The position numbers and the translations under genes are program-made. Below are positions 42,417 to 51,574 of a stretch of DNA of 64,000 nucleotides, one piece after another (position 1 is the stretch's first letter; every line of letters starts with the position of its first letter). The DNA comes from G963668605 sp963668605 (GTDB lineage: Bacteria; Acidobacteriota; Terriglobia; Bryobacterales; Bryobacteraceae): contig OY764903.1 of assembly GCA_963668605.1 (NCBI GenBank), positions 5,208,001 to 5,272,000 on the forward strand, written 5' to 3'. The notes below the pieces were generated by a model. It was not told where the DNA came from, ran no database searches, and saw nothing but the letters and a program-made list of their open reading frames with translations.

Positions 42417-44033
42417 TCAGCGACTGCGCTTGAAGCTCGCTTCGCGCGCGGCCAAAAACTCATCGCCCTTGTTCCACGAGGGAAGCCGGTCGATGTTGGC
42501 GGTATCGAGGCCGATTGTGAATCCGAACCGCGCCACTTGTTCCAATCCGGAAAAGTCCCAATCTTCGTGGAACTCGTCGGATGGCTGATGGTAATGCTTC
42601 GCGTTGAATTCGTTGAAAATCCCAACGGCGAAATCGTCCGGTTTGCCCGCGAACTTTCCGCCCATTCCGATGCTGAATGCCGGGATGCCGGCCTTCGCCA
42701 GCGAGAAATGGTCGGAGCGGTAATAGCTGCCCTGTTCGGGGCGAGCGTCCGGAGTGATCTCAAGACGGAAACGGCCCGCGAGGTCTTTCACTATGGGCCA
42801 CAGCGTCGTCCGCTCCGCGCCGGGCGTCTTCACATCGGTTGTTCGCCCCAATGGGTGGAATCCATCGAAGTTCAAGCCGAGAGCTGTCTTTCCGGGCGGG
42901 ACGAGCGGATGCCGCGCGTAGTATTCAGAACCGATCAGTCCACTCTCTTCCGCCGTAAGCGCGAGAAACAACGCCGAACGCCGCGGTTTCTTCTCGAGCG
43001 CCGCCCAGGCGCGCGCCATTTCCAGCAACATGCCGCAGCCAGTCGCGTTATCCACTGCGCCGTTGTAAATCGCGTCGCCGTTGACCGGAGTGCCGATGCC
43101 GAGGTGGTCCCAGTGCGCGCTGAAAATGACGGCCTCGGAGGCGAGTGCGGGATCGCTGCCCGGCACGATACCAGCGACGTTGCGCGACTCGATGTTGCGG
43201 ATCTTGTTAGGTAGATGTCCCCGGATCCGCACGCCTAAAGCAATCGGGCGAAAATCGCGCCGCTCCGCAAGATTGAGCAATTCGTCAACGCTTCTGCCAG
43301 CGAGAGCGGCAAGCTTCGCACCGGCCTCCGCAGTGATCCAGCCAGCAACCGAGAGAGCGTGCGCGCCAGGCTCCAGTTTCACCTGCGGATTCTCTTTGCC
43401 CCACGAATTGCGCACCACATCCCAGCCGTAGCCGGCAGTCGGCGCTGTGTGAATGATGATGACGCCTAACGCGCCCAGGCGCGCCGCTTGCTCGTATTTG
43501 TAGCTCCAACGTCCGTAGTAAGTCAGCGCGCGGCCGCCGAAAAACTTCGGATCCTGTGAGGCTGGCTCGTTGGTGAACAGCACCAGCAATTTTCCGCGCA
43601 CGTCCACGCCCTTGAAGTCGTCCCAGTTGAATTCGGGCGCAACAATGCCGTGGCCCACAAAGATCGCTTCGGCGTCGAAGTCGACAATCTGCTTCTGGGT
43701 TTGCGTCACGCCGACAAAATCATCGAGCCAGGTGAACGGCACGGAGCGGCCGTTCTTTACCGCGGAGACTTTCGTTTCGGCCAGGGGCTCGACGCCCACC
43801 AGGGGAACGCGCTGGAAATATGAGCCGTTGCCGCCGGCGGGCTTCAAGCCCGCGACGGCGAATTGTGTCGCGATGTACTCGGTGGCGAGATCGCCTCCGC
43901 GCGCACCGACTCCGCGACCTTCCAGCAGATCACTTGCCAGAAACCTGGTGTGCGCGCGAATTCGCTGTGCAGAGATATCCTGGGCGCACACCGAGGCGGC
44001 GCAACAGACAACGAGAAAGAGAGAGCGCTTCAT
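42417..44033 (-). CDS. M28-family zinc aminopeptidase, secreted
   Basis: 538 residues with a signal peptide (MKRSLFLVVCCAASVCAQD), so probably periplasmic or extracellular. A protease-associated (PA) domain sits at about 150-260. The M28 catalytic domain (from about 290) shows the zinc ligands in order: His in FSAHWDHLG, Asp in GAVDNATGCGM, the catalytic Glu pair in TAEESGLIGSEYY, Asp in NFDGFHPLG and His in YYRSDHFSLAKAG. The enzyme removes N-terminal residues from peptides. Acidobacteria secrete many such peptidases. It is convergent with the upstream ATPase gene (4-base gap). Confidence 0.92.
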   Translation of the reverse strand: MKRSLFLVVCCAASVCAQDISAQRIRAHTRFLASDLLEGRGVGARGGDLATEYIATQFAVAGLKPAGGNGSYFQRVPLVGVEPLAETKVSAVKNGRSVPFTWLDDFVGVTQTQKQIVDFDAEAIFVGHGIVAPEFNWDDFKGVDVRGKLLVLFTNEPASQDPKFFGGRALTYYGRWSYKYEQAARLGALGVIIIHTAPTAGYGWDVVRNSWGKENPQVKLEPGAHALSVAGWITAEAGAKLAALAGRSVDELLNLAERRDFRPIALGVRIRGHLPNKIRNIESRNVAGIVPGSDPALASEAVIFSAHWDHLGIGTPVNGDAIYNGAVDNATGCGMLLEMARAWAALEKKPRRSALFLALTAEESGLIGSEYYARHPLVPPGKTALGLNFDGFHPLGRTTDVKTPGAERTTLWPIVKDLAGRFRLEITPDARPEQGSYYRSDHFSLAKAGIPAFSIGMGGKFAGKPDDFAVGIFNEFNAKHYHQPSDEFHEDWDFSGLEQVARFGFTIGLDTANIDRLPSWNKGDEFLAAREASFKRSR

Positions 44034-44069
44034 CTTTCTCTAATATTGCAGATAAGAAATCTGCCGTCG

Positions 44070-45023
44070 CTAGAGCGCGGCCGCTCGACGCAGGCGGTCC
44101 GCGATCGCGGACCACTCCGGAGTCTCGGGTACGTTCTCGATGGCGATCCAGTCGAAGCCGCTCGCGTCGATGTCATGCAGCACGCCGTAGAGTACGGCGG
44201 CATAGGCATCGGGCGTCGCCGGCATCTGAACGCTCTTGGCCGCGCTGGCCGGGGAGTGAAGCCCCGGAGAGTATAACCAAAGATACGCGCCGCGGCCCTG
44301 CGCGAACGGCGTCCCTGCGGACACGAGATGAACCGGCGTGACCGGGCTATAGTGTCTGCGGTGCATGCCGGGCGAAGCGTGTGCGGCGCCCGCGTCCGCG
44401 CTGGTGCTGACGATCTCAATCGGCCCGATGCAATCCTCGATGCTAGCGCGCGACGTCATGCCGGGCCGTAGCAACACAGGTCGATCCGCGACGAGCGACA
44501 GGACGGTCGACTCGATGCCGACGGTCGTGGCGCCGCCGTCGAGGATCAGATCGATTGCACCGCCGAGCGATTTGCGCACATGCTCCGCCGTTGTGGGCGA
44601 GAGTGCGGTGAAGCGGTTGGCGCTAGGCGCGGCGAGTGGCAAACCGCACGCTTTGATCAGTGCGAGCGCCACGCTATGCGCGGGCATGCGAATGGCCACC
44701 GTCGGCAATCCAGCCGTGACGATGTCCGGAACTATTAATTCTTTTTCGAGAACCAGCGTGAGCGGCCCGGGCCAGAAGCGCGCCGCCAGAGCCTCGGCCG
44801 TGTCGGGCCAGCGCCGCACGAGAGTGCGCGCCATCGCGATCGAATCGACATGCACGATCAGCGGACTGGTCGAGGGCCGTCCTTTCGCAAGGAAAATCTT
44901 CGCTACGGCGGCCGCGTCGAGTGCATTGGCGCCGAGACCATAGACCGTCTCGGTGGGAAACGCGACAAGCCTGCCGGTGCGTAATAGCGCCGCCGCACGT
45001 TCGAGGAGTTCGACTGACAGCAT
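44070..45023 (-). CDS. tsaC: L-threonylcarbamoyladenylate synthase, Sua5 type
   Basis: 317 residues from the ATG at 45023, with an N-terminal TsaC/YrdC-like domain (about 1-195) followed by a C-terminal Sua5 extension. Conserved blocks are LVAFPTETVYGLGANALD, the substrate-pocket KGRPSTSPLIVHV, FWPGPLTLVLEK, and PLAAPSANRFTALSPTTAEHV. The linker SPGMHRRHYSP is typical of Sua5. The enzyme makes threonylcarbamoyl-AMP, the donor for t6A37 in ANN-decoding tRNAs. It lies two bases downstream of prfB, so the two translation-related genes probably form an operon. The longer open frame upstream overlaps prfB and has no homology. Confidence 0.93.
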   Translation of the reverse strand: MLSVELLERAAALLRTGRLVAFPTETVYGLGANALDAAAVAKIFLAKGRPSTSPLIVHVDSIAMARTLVRRWPDTAEALAARFWPGPLTLVLEKELIVPDIVTAGLPTVAIRMPAHSVALALIKACGLPLAAPSANRFTALSPTTAEHVRKSLGGAIDLILDGGATTVGIESTVLSLVADRPVLLRPGMTSRASIEDCIGPIEIVSTSADAGAAHASPGMHRRHYSPVTPVHLVSAGTPFAQGRGAYLWLYSPGLHSPASAAKSVQMPATPDAYAAVLYGVLHDIDASGFDWIAIENVPETPEWSAIADRLRRAAAL

Positions 45024-45025
45024 GG

Positions 45026-46160
45026 TTATTCGGGCAGGTCGTCCTTGCCGTCGCCCGCCGTCTTTCCGGTGCGCTTGAAGACCAGAAAGGCGTGAATCAG
45101 CGAATCGAGATCGCCGTCGAGAACGCGGTCCACGTCGCCGATCGAGAGTTTGGTGCGGTGATCTTTGATCAGACGGTAGGGCGCGAGTACATAGCTGCGA
45201 ATCTGGCTGCCGAAGTTGATTTCGAGTTTCGCATCTTCGGTCTTGCGATCCGCAGCCCGTTTCTTCGCCATCTCGAATTCGTACAGGCGCGCACGAAGCT
45301 GCTTCATCGCGCTGGCGCGATTCTTGTGCTGCGAGCGTTCGTTCTGGCACTGCACCACGATGCCGGTAGACAGATGCGTCATGCGCACGGCGGATTCGGT
45401 GCGGTTAACATGTTGTCCACCGGCGCCGCTTGCGCGGAATACGTCGATACGCAAATCCTCGGGCTTGATGTCGATCTTCACGTCGTCATCGATCTGCGGA
45501 AAAACAAAAGCGGAGGCGAAAGACGTGTGGCGGCGGGCGTTTGCATCGAACGGCGAGATGCGAACCAGGCGATGTACGCCGATCTCGGATTGCAGCAACC
45601 CATAAACATTTTCGCCGTTGATCTCAAATGTGACGGACTTGATGCCGGCGCCTTCGCCTTCCAGACGATCCGTGACGACAGTGCTGAAGCCGTGGCGTTC
45701 GGCCCAACGCAGATACATGCGAAACAACATCTCCGCCCAATCCTGGCTCTCGGTGCCGCCGGCGCCGGGGTGAATTGTGACGATCGCATCGCGAACATCG
45801 TTCTCGCCGCCCAGCAGCATACCGGTCTCGAGTTGTTCGAGGCGCGCGGCCAGAGCCTTCATTTCGCGGTCGAGTTCCGCGGCGACATCCTCGCCCTCCT
45901 TGCCCAACTCGAACAGAGTTTCGAGATCGGAGGCGGCGCCGGCAATCTGCCGTTCGTCTGTAAGCGACTGCTCAAGGCGCTTGCGCTCCTGCATGAGCTT
46001 CTGGCTTTTTTCGGGCTGGTTCCAGAAATCGGGCGCGGCAATCTGATCTGCTGTTTTTGCTAATAGAGCACGTTTGGTGGGAGCGTCAAAGATAGCCCCG
46101 CACAGCGTCTGCTTGCTGGCGGAGCGTGACAAACTCGCGTTCGAGTTCTTCAAGTGTCAT
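45026..46160 (-). CDS. prfB: Peptide chain release factor 2, made by programmed +1 frameshift
   Basis: RF2 terminates translation at UGA and UAA. The SPF recognition tripeptide is in RISPFDANARRHTSFA and the catalytic GGQ in GAGGQHVNRTESA. The true start is the ATG at 46160. Frame 0 runs 24 codons (MTLEELEREFV...VRGYL) to an in-frame TGA at 46088-46086. A +1 shift at CTT-TGA-C moves the ribosome into the main frame (GAC at 46087-46085), which continues DAPTKRALL... to 45026, for 377 residues: join of 46160..46089 and 46087..45026. This is the classical autoregulatory prfB switch. An annotation starting at 46153 would give a false N-terminus. tsaC follows. Confidence 0.96.
46085..46100 (-). 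promoter_or_regulatory. prfB programmed +1 frameshift site
   Basis: Minus-strand CGGGGCTATCTTTGAC holds an internal Shine-Dalgarno-like CGGGG, a short spacer TAT, the slippery CTT and the TGA stop followed by C. It closely resembles the E. coli element (AGGGGGTATCTTTGAC). Low RF2 makes ribosomes pause at UGA and shift +1. Confidence 0.95.
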
Positions 46161-46211
46161 ATCTCCACTTTAGCAATTCCGCGCCTCAGCTTGATAGAAT
46201 TGCGGCTTCTT

Positions 46212-47351
46212 ATGACCAGACGAACTCTATTCGGTGCGATCGGCTTGGCGGGCGGCGCCGCAGTTCTTCCGGCGCGGGCTGCCGCCACGCCGCGCGAGTG
46301 GGCTTCCAACACTGCGCAATCGGCGATCCCGCGCTGGCGCGGTTTCAACCTGCTAGACCTTTTCCAGGCGATGACGAAGGCGGATAAACGGCCCGTGACG
46401 AGCGCCGACGATTTTCGGTGGATGCGCGATTGGGGCTTCAACTTCGTCCGCATTCCAATGGACTACTGGCTGTGGATCGATTCAGACTGGCAGAAGACGA
46501 AGACGCTCAGCCCCGACGCGGTTTTCAACATCAACCCGGCAGCCTTTGATCAGATCGACCGCCTCGTTGAAATGGGCCGCCGCTACGGTTTGCACGTTAG
46601 CCTGAACTTTCACCGCGCGCCTGGCTATTGTATTAATGCCGCCGACCGCGAGCCTTTCGTGTTGTGGTCTGACAAACGCGCTGGGGACGCCTTCGCGCAC
46701 CATTGGGCGATCTTCGCGCAACGCTACAAGGGCGTCTCGGAATTCGACTTGAGCTTCAATCTTTTGAACGAAGCTCCCAAACCGCGCGAAGGCTACATGA
46801 GCCGTGACGACTACTGCCGCACGATGAGCCTCGCCATTGATGCGATTCGCGCCATCAGTCCCAAGCGCCTGATCCTGATCGACGGCCTCGACGTCGGCAA
46901 CTCGGTGGTGACGGAGATGATTCCCACGGGTGTCGCGCAAAGCGTCCACGCCTATTCGCCCGGCAACATCAGCCACTACCGCGCCAGTTGGGTGGACAAG
47001 GAATCGAAATTCCCCCCTCCGGCGTGGCCATTGCGCAAAGACGATGGCAGCGTCTCGTGGGGCCGGGAACGCCTCGAGCAGATCTACGCGCCGTGGGCGG
47101 AACTGGCGCGGCAGGGCATCGGCGTGCACTGCGGCGAGTGCGGTTGCTTCAGCAAGACGCCACACGATGTTTTCCTGGCGTGGTTTTCCGACGTCATGGA
47201 AATTCTCGCCGGCCATGGGATCGGCTACGCACTGTGGAACTTGCACGGCTCGTTTGGAGTTCTCGATTCCGACCGTGCCGATGTCGAGTATGAAGACTGG
47301 TATGGAAGCAAGCTCGACCGCAAACTGCTGTCCGTGCTCCAGAAGTTCTAG
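46212..47351 (+). CDS. GH5-family glycoside hydrolase (cellulase-like), Tat-type signal
   Basis: 379 residues from the ATG at 46212. The N-terminus has a twin-arginine-like signal (MTRRTLFGAIGLAGGAAVLPARAAA). The GH5 TIM barrel shows RGFNLLDLF, FVRIPMDYWLW, the acid/base Glu in LLNEAPK near 190, and the nucleophile Glu in GVHCGECGCF near 315, with LWNLHGSFG near the end. Such enzymes cleave beta-1,4- or beta-1,3-glucans or mannans, but the exact substrate is unknown. The long frame before the ATG overlaps the prfB 5' end and is excluded. The gene is divergent from prfB and convergent with tadA, which starts to overlap directly at its stop. Confidence 0.9.
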   Translation: MTRRTLFGAIGLAGGAAVLPARAAATPREWASNTAQSAIPRWRGFNLLDLFQAMTKADKRPVTSADDFRWMRDWGFNFVRIPMDYWLWIDSDWQKTKTLSPDAVFNINPAAFDQIDRLVEMGRRYGLHVSLNFHRAPGYCINAADREPFVLWSDKRAGDAFAHHWAIFAQRYKGVSEFDLSFNLLNEAPKPREGYMSRDDYCRTMSLAIDAIRAISPKRLILIDGLDVGNSVVTEMIPTGVAQSVHAYSPGNISHYRASWVDKESKFPPPAWPLRKDDGSVSWGRERLEQIYAPWAELARQGIGVHCGECGCFSKTPHDVFLAWFSDVMEILAGHGIGYALWNLHGSFGVLDSDRADVEYEDWYGSKLDRKLLSVLQKF

Positions 47352-47813
47352 CTAACGACGCTTCTCGAAGAAGTGTTGCAGCAGCGCGACGCAGTCGGCC
47401 GCCAGTACGCCTTCAGTGATTTCCATGCGGTGGTTGAGCAGATCGGAATCGGCGATGCGGAATTTGCTGCGGACTCCTCCAAAGCGCAGATCGCGGCCTC
47501 CGAAAACAAGCCGCCGAACCCGCGCTGTCACCAACGCGCCGGCGCACATCACGCAGGGCTCCAACGTCACATAGATGGTTGCGTCCGCTAGACGGTAGTT
47601 GCCGGCGGCGGACGCGGCTTCGCGCAACGCAATCATCTCCGCGTGAGCCGTTGGATCGTTGGCGGCTATCGGTTGGTTGAAGCCGCGTCCCACGATGAGG
47701 CCGCCGCAGACTAACACTGCGCCCACGGGCACTTCGCCGGCGTCGGCGGCGCGCTGCGCAAGAGCCAGCGCTTCGAGCATAAAGCGTTCGTCGCAAGTTT
47801 CGTCGGTCTTCAT
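47352..47813 (-). CDS. tadA: tRNA-specific adenosine deaminase
   Basis: 153 residues, typical for TadA, which converts A34 to inosine in tRNA-Arg(ACG). The zinc ligands are in TAHAEMIAL (HAE) and LEPCVMCAGALV (PCxxC), with the family pattern GEVPVGAVLV and GRGFNQPIAANDPTAH. CMP/dCMP deaminases share this fold, but the PCVMCAGAL motif and length favour TadA. The stop abuts the convergent GH5 stop with no gap. Confidence 0.93.
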   Translation of the reverse strand: MKTDETCDERFMLEALALAQRAADAGEVPVGAVLVCGGLIVGRGFNQPIAANDPTAHAEMIALREAASAAGNYRLADATIYVTLEPCVMCAGALVTARVRRLVFGGRDLRFGGVRSKFRIADSDLLNHRMEITEGVLAADCVALLQHFFEKRR

Positions 47814-47890
47814 GCGCTGTTCGTCATCCTAATCGTCACGGTCCGAGTCAGCATACGCTCGTGATAAGGATTGCTATTATCAGGATAATT

Positions 47891-49048
47891 ATGGTCCGAT
47901 ATCTGCCGCTGGTGTTCAAGAACAGCCTGCGCAATCGCCGCCGCAGTCTGCTGACAATCTTCAGCATAGCGGCATCGCTGTGCCTGCTCGGCGTACTGAT
48001 GGCGATGTACCACGCCTTCTATCTGAGCGAGCCTTCCGCCGATTCGGCTTTGCGCTTGATTACCCGCAACCGCATCTCGCTCGCGAATCCGATGCCGGCC
48101 TCTTATAAAGAACGAATCGCACAAGTGCCCGGTGTGCGCGAGGTGATGATTATTCAATGGTTCGGCGGCATCTATAAGGACAGCGACTTCAAGAACTTTT
48201 TCGCTCGCTTCGCTGTCGAGCCCGCGAAGGTCTTCACCATCTACCCCGAATACCGAGTGCCAGAGGAGCAGAAGAAAGCCTTTCAAGCCGAGCGAACAGC
48301 CTGTATGGTGGGTCGCCCTCTGGCGGAGCGTTACGGCTGGAAAATCGGAGACCGCGTCACGATCATAGGGGACATTTTTCCGGTGAATCTCGAACTCACC
48401 GTGCGTGCGATCTATGACGCCGCGCGCGACAACGAGAGTATGATGTTCCACTACGAGTATCTGCGCGAGAGCGTTTCTGCCGGCCGCAAGGACCAAGTCG
48501 GCACGTTCGCCGTCCTCGCTCAGAATCCGGAGGTCGTGCCCAGCATCTCCGCGACGGTGGACGAGATCTTCCGCAATTCGCCGGAGCAAACCAAGACAGA
48601 AACCGAGAAAGCGTTTGAACTTAGCTTTCTCGGCTACCTCGGAAACGTCAAGCTGTTTCTGCTCGGGATCTCGGGCGCCATCACATTCACGCTGCTGCTC
48701 GTTTCCGGAAACACGATGGCGATGTCGGTGCGCGAACGCGTCCGCGAAATCGGAATTCTCAAGACGCTTGGCTTCACGGCGGGAAACATTCTAGGAATCA
48801 TTCTCAGCGAGGCGATCGTGATTGCGGTGATCGGCGCCGCGCTCGGGTTACTGATTTCACAGGGCATCTGCGCCTTCATCCGCCAGGGCCCGATCACTTT
48901 CGTCGATCTCAAGGCGTTGTATCTGCCCACTCCGGTGATCGGGATCGGCCTGCTGCTCGCCGTTTTCATCGGCGTCTCCAGTTCCATTGTGCCCGCCTGG
49001 AACGCGGCGCGGAGGCCGATCGTCGACTGCCTGAAGTTCGCCGACTAG
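47891..49048 (+). CDS. ABC transporter permease, FtsX/MacB-like
   Basis: 385 residues from the ATG at 47891. It has the four-helix FtsX/MacB layout: an N-terminal helix (SLLTIFSIAASLCLLGVLMAMY), a periplasmic domain (about 45-255), then three helices at the C-terminus (LFLLGISGAITFTLLLVSG, AIVIAVIGAALGLLI, IGIGLLLAVFIGVSSSIV). VRERVREIGILKTLGFTAGNI is the conserved coupling helix. A GTG at 47861 would add 10 residues but has no better ribosome-binding site. It is the first of six co-directional genes forming a MacAB-like export module. Confidence 0.88.
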   Translation: MVRYLPLVFKNSLRNRRRSLLTIFSIAASLCLLGVLMAMYHAFYLSEPSADSALRLITRNRISLANPMPASYKERIAQVPGVREVMIIQWFGGIYKDSDFKNFFARFAVEPAKVFTIYPEYRVPEEQKKAFQAERTACMVGRPLAERYGWKIGDRVTIIGDIFPVNLELTVRAIYDAARDNESMMFHYEYLRESVSAGRKDQVGTFAVLAQNPEVVPSISATVDEIFRNSPEQTKTETEKAFELSFLGYLGNVKLFLLGISGAITFTLLLVSGNTMAMSVRERVREIGILKTLGFTAGNILGIILSEAIVIAVIGAALGLLISQGICAFIRQGPITFVDLKALYLPTPVIGIGLLLAVFIGVSSSIVPAWNAARRPIVDCLKFAD

Positions 49049-49057
49049 GAGCGCGAC

Positions 49058-50224
49058 ATGGCCATTCCCATTAGCTATAACATTCGCAACCTCGCGGTTC
49101 GCAAAACGACAACGATCATGACGGCGCTGGGCATCGCGCTTACGGTCGCCGTGCTGCTCGCGATTCTCGCTCTGGTGGAAGGGTTGCGCACCTCGCTGGC
49201 GGCCACGGGGAATCCACTGCATGTGCTTGTGATGCGCAAGGGCTCCACCTCGGAGTTGACCAGCAACTTCAGCCGCACCGCGTTTCAGGATTTGAAATTC
49301 AAGCCCGGTATCGCGCGGTCGAAGTCGGGCGAGCCACTGGCATCGCTCGAACTCGTCACGGTCGTGATGCTCGAAAGCCCGGACAAACCCGAGGGCATGA
49401 ACATTTCTTTGCGCGGCTTGCTGCCGATCGGCTTTGAGATGCGCGAAAACTTTCGCATGGTGGAAGGACGTATGTTCGAAACCGGCAAGCGCGAAGTCGT
49501 CGCCGGTAAAGGCGTTTCGGACCGCTACCCGGCGGCACGCATCGGCAGCAAGCTGCGCTTCGGCCGCGGCGAGTGGACCGTCGTCGGCGTTTTCGATGCG
49601 GGGCGCTCGGCCTCCAATAGCGAGATGTTCGCCGATCTGAACCAGGTCGCCACGGACTATCGACGCACGGAGGTCTTGAGCTCCGCGCTGCTCCGCGCCA
49701 CCGACGAAGTGGCGGTGCAGGCGCTGATCAACGATCTGCAAAGCGACCGGCGCTTCAACGTGCTGGCGCTTTCCGAACGCGCCTACTATGAGCAACAGAC
49801 CAACTCGGCCGCGCCGATCCAGGCGATGGGATTCTTCGTCGCCATCATCATGGCCGTGGGCTCGAGCTTTGCCGCGATGAACACAATGTATGCGGCCGTA
49901 TCGCGGCGCGCCGCTGAGATCGGTACGTTGCGCGTGCTCGGTTTTTCGAAGGGCGGGATTCTGTTGAGTTTCTTCCTGGAGTCGGTCTTCCTCTCTCTGT
50001 TGGGTGGACTGCTCGGCTGCCTGTTGGTTTTGCCGCTGAACAATCTTCAAACCGGAATCGGCAGTTTTGTGACGTTCAGCGAACTCACCTTCGGCTTTCG
50101 CGTGAGTCCGCAAATTATGGTGTCGGGCGTGGCCTTTGCGGTGTTGATGGGGGCCATCGGCGGCCTGTTTCCCGCACGCATGGCGGCGAATAAGGAGATT
50201 CTGACGGCGCTCCGCGAGGGCTGA
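49058..50224 (+). CDS. ABC transporter permease, FtsX/MacB-like
   Basis: 388 residues. The first helix is TTTIMTALGIALTVAVLLAILALVEGL, the periplasmic domain spans about 45-255, and the last three helices follow (FFVAIIMAVGSSFAAMNTMYA, LSFFLESVFLSLLGGLLGCLLVLPL, MVSGVAFAVLMGAIGGLFP). ISR-type AEIGTLRVLGFSKGGILLSF is the coupling motif. It is the second permease of the operon, nine bases after the first, so the pair probably forms a heterodimer instead of the single MacB chain. The substrate is unknown. Confidence 0.88.
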   Translation: MAIPISYNIRNLAVRKTTTIMTALGIALTVAVLLAILALVEGLRTSLAATGNPLHVLVMRKGSTSELTSNFSRTAFQDLKFKPGIARSKSGEPLASLELVTVVMLESPDKPEGMNISLRGLLPIGFEMRENFRMVEGRMFETGKREVVAGKGVSDRYPAARIGSKLRFGRGEWTVVGVFDAGRSASNSEMFADLNQVATDYRRTEVLSSALLRATDEVAVQALINDLQSDRRFNVLALSERAYYEQQTNSAAPIQAMGFFVAIIMAVGSSFAAMNTMYAAVSRRAAEIGTLRVLGFSKGGILLSFFLESVFLSLLGGLLGCLLVLPLNNLQTGIGSFVTFSELTFGFRVSPQIMVSGVAFAVLMGAIGGLFPARMAANKEILTALREG

Positions 50225-50233
50225 CGAAATCGT

Positions 50234-51574
50234 ATGCAAGAAGAACTGAAGAACCTGCGCATCGATCGCGCGAAGAAGAACTCAGGGCAGCCCTCGCGCT
50301 GGGCTTCGCGCTGGATCCTCGGCGGGATTGCGTTCCTGATCTTGTTGGGCTTGACCAATTATATCTATGGCCGGATCAACCAGGCGGCCGAGGTGGACGT
50401 GGCGCGCGTGGCATCCGCCGCCACGGGTTCTGCTTCGCAAGGCAGCGTGATTCTCAACGCCACCGGCTACATCATCGCGGCGCATAAGATCCAAGTCGCG
50501 TCGAAGGTGCTTGGGCGCGTGGCCTGGATCGGAGTCGACAAAGGCGACAAGGTGAAGGAAGGGCAGATCATCGTCCGCCTGGAGGACGATGAATTCCGTG
50601 CGCAGTTGATGCAGGCCAAAGGGCAACTCGCCAACCTGGAAGCGCGCTTGCAGGAACTGCTGAACGGCTCGCGGCCGGAAGAGATTGCGCGCGCGAACGC
50701 CGATGTGGCGCAGGCCAAAGCCGACACCGCCAACGCAAGATCGACTCTCGAAAGAACCAAGGGCTTGGTTGCGCAAGGCGTCTTTTCCAAGCAATCGCTC
50801 GACGACGCACAGGCGCGCCACGATTCCGCCGTCGCGCGCGAACGCTCGCTCGAACGTACCTACGAGTTGGCCCGCATCGGTCCGCGCAAGGAGCAGATCG
50901 ACGCCATGCGCGGACAGATCGAGCAGGCCAAGGGCTCGCTGGCGTTTTATGAGACGCAGTTGTCCAACACGATTATCCGCGCGCCCGTTACGGGAACGAT
51001 TCTCGAACGCGCCGTCGAGAAGGGCGAGTTCGTCACCACCAGTTTCGTAGGCGAGCGCGGCGCCAAGGGCTATGTGGTTTCACTGGCGGATCTGAACGAC
51101 CTGCGCGTCGAACTCGACATCAACCAGAACGACTTCGCCAAGTTGCAGCCGAAGCAGAAAGGTGTGATCGGCATCGACGCATTTCCCGACCGCAAGTATG
51201 ACGGCATCATCGACGAAATCTCTCCCGAAGCCAACCGGCAAAAAGCGACCGTACAGGTGAAGGTGAAGGTCTTGAAACCCGACGAATACATGCGGCCGGA
51301 GATGAACGCCAGCGTCGCCTTCATGAGCGACACCGCGACAGGCGCTGGGACAGTTGCAGCAAAATCCATCGTGACTGTGCCAGCGGGCGCCGTTCGCGAG
51401 GGCGCAGTGTTCGTCGTCCTGAACGGACAGGCGCTGCGGCGTGCGGTGAAGGTGGCCGGAACCACCAGCCAGGGACTTCGGATCGACGAGGGGCTGATCG
51501 GCGGCGAAGACATCATCGTGAATCCGCCCGCTGGCCTGAAGAGCGGCGACAAGGTTAAGAGGAGAGGCGCGTAA
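50234..51574 (+). CDS. HlyD/MacA-family periplasmic adaptor
   Basis: 446 residues. A single N-terminal transmembrane helix (ILGGIAFLILLGLTNYIYGRIN, about 29-50) leads to a periplasmic barrel-sandwich domain. GYIIAAHKIQVASKVLGRVAWIGVDKGDKVKEGQ is the lipoyl-type half. A helical hairpin of about 110 residues follows (LEARLQELLNGSRPEEIARANADV ...), then LSNTIIRAPVTGTILERAVEKGE and the beta-barrel domain. It should connect the permeases to an outer-membrane channel. The stop overlaps the ATPase start (TAATG). No TolC-like gene lies in the window. Confidence 0.9.
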   Translation: MQEELKNLRIDRAKKNSGQPSRWASRWILGGIAFLILLGLTNYIYGRINQAAEVDVARVASAATGSASQGSVILNATGYIIAAHKIQVASKVLGRVAWIGVDKGDKVKEGQIIVRLEDDEFRAQLMQAKGQLANLEARLQELLNGSRPEEIARANADVAQAKADTANARSTLERTKGLVAQGVFSKQSLDDAQARHDSAVARERSLERTYELARIGPRKEQIDAMRGQIEQAKGSLAFYETQLSNTIIRAPVTGTILERAVEKGEFVTTSFVGERGAKGYVVSLADLNDLRVELDINQNDFAKLQPKQKGVIGIDAFPDRKYDGIIDEISPEANRQKATVQVKVKVLKPDEYMRPEMNASVAFMSDTATGAGTVAAKSIVTVPAGAVREGAVFVVLNGQALRRAVKVAGTTSQGLRIDEGLIGGEDIIVNPPAGLKSGDKVKRRGA

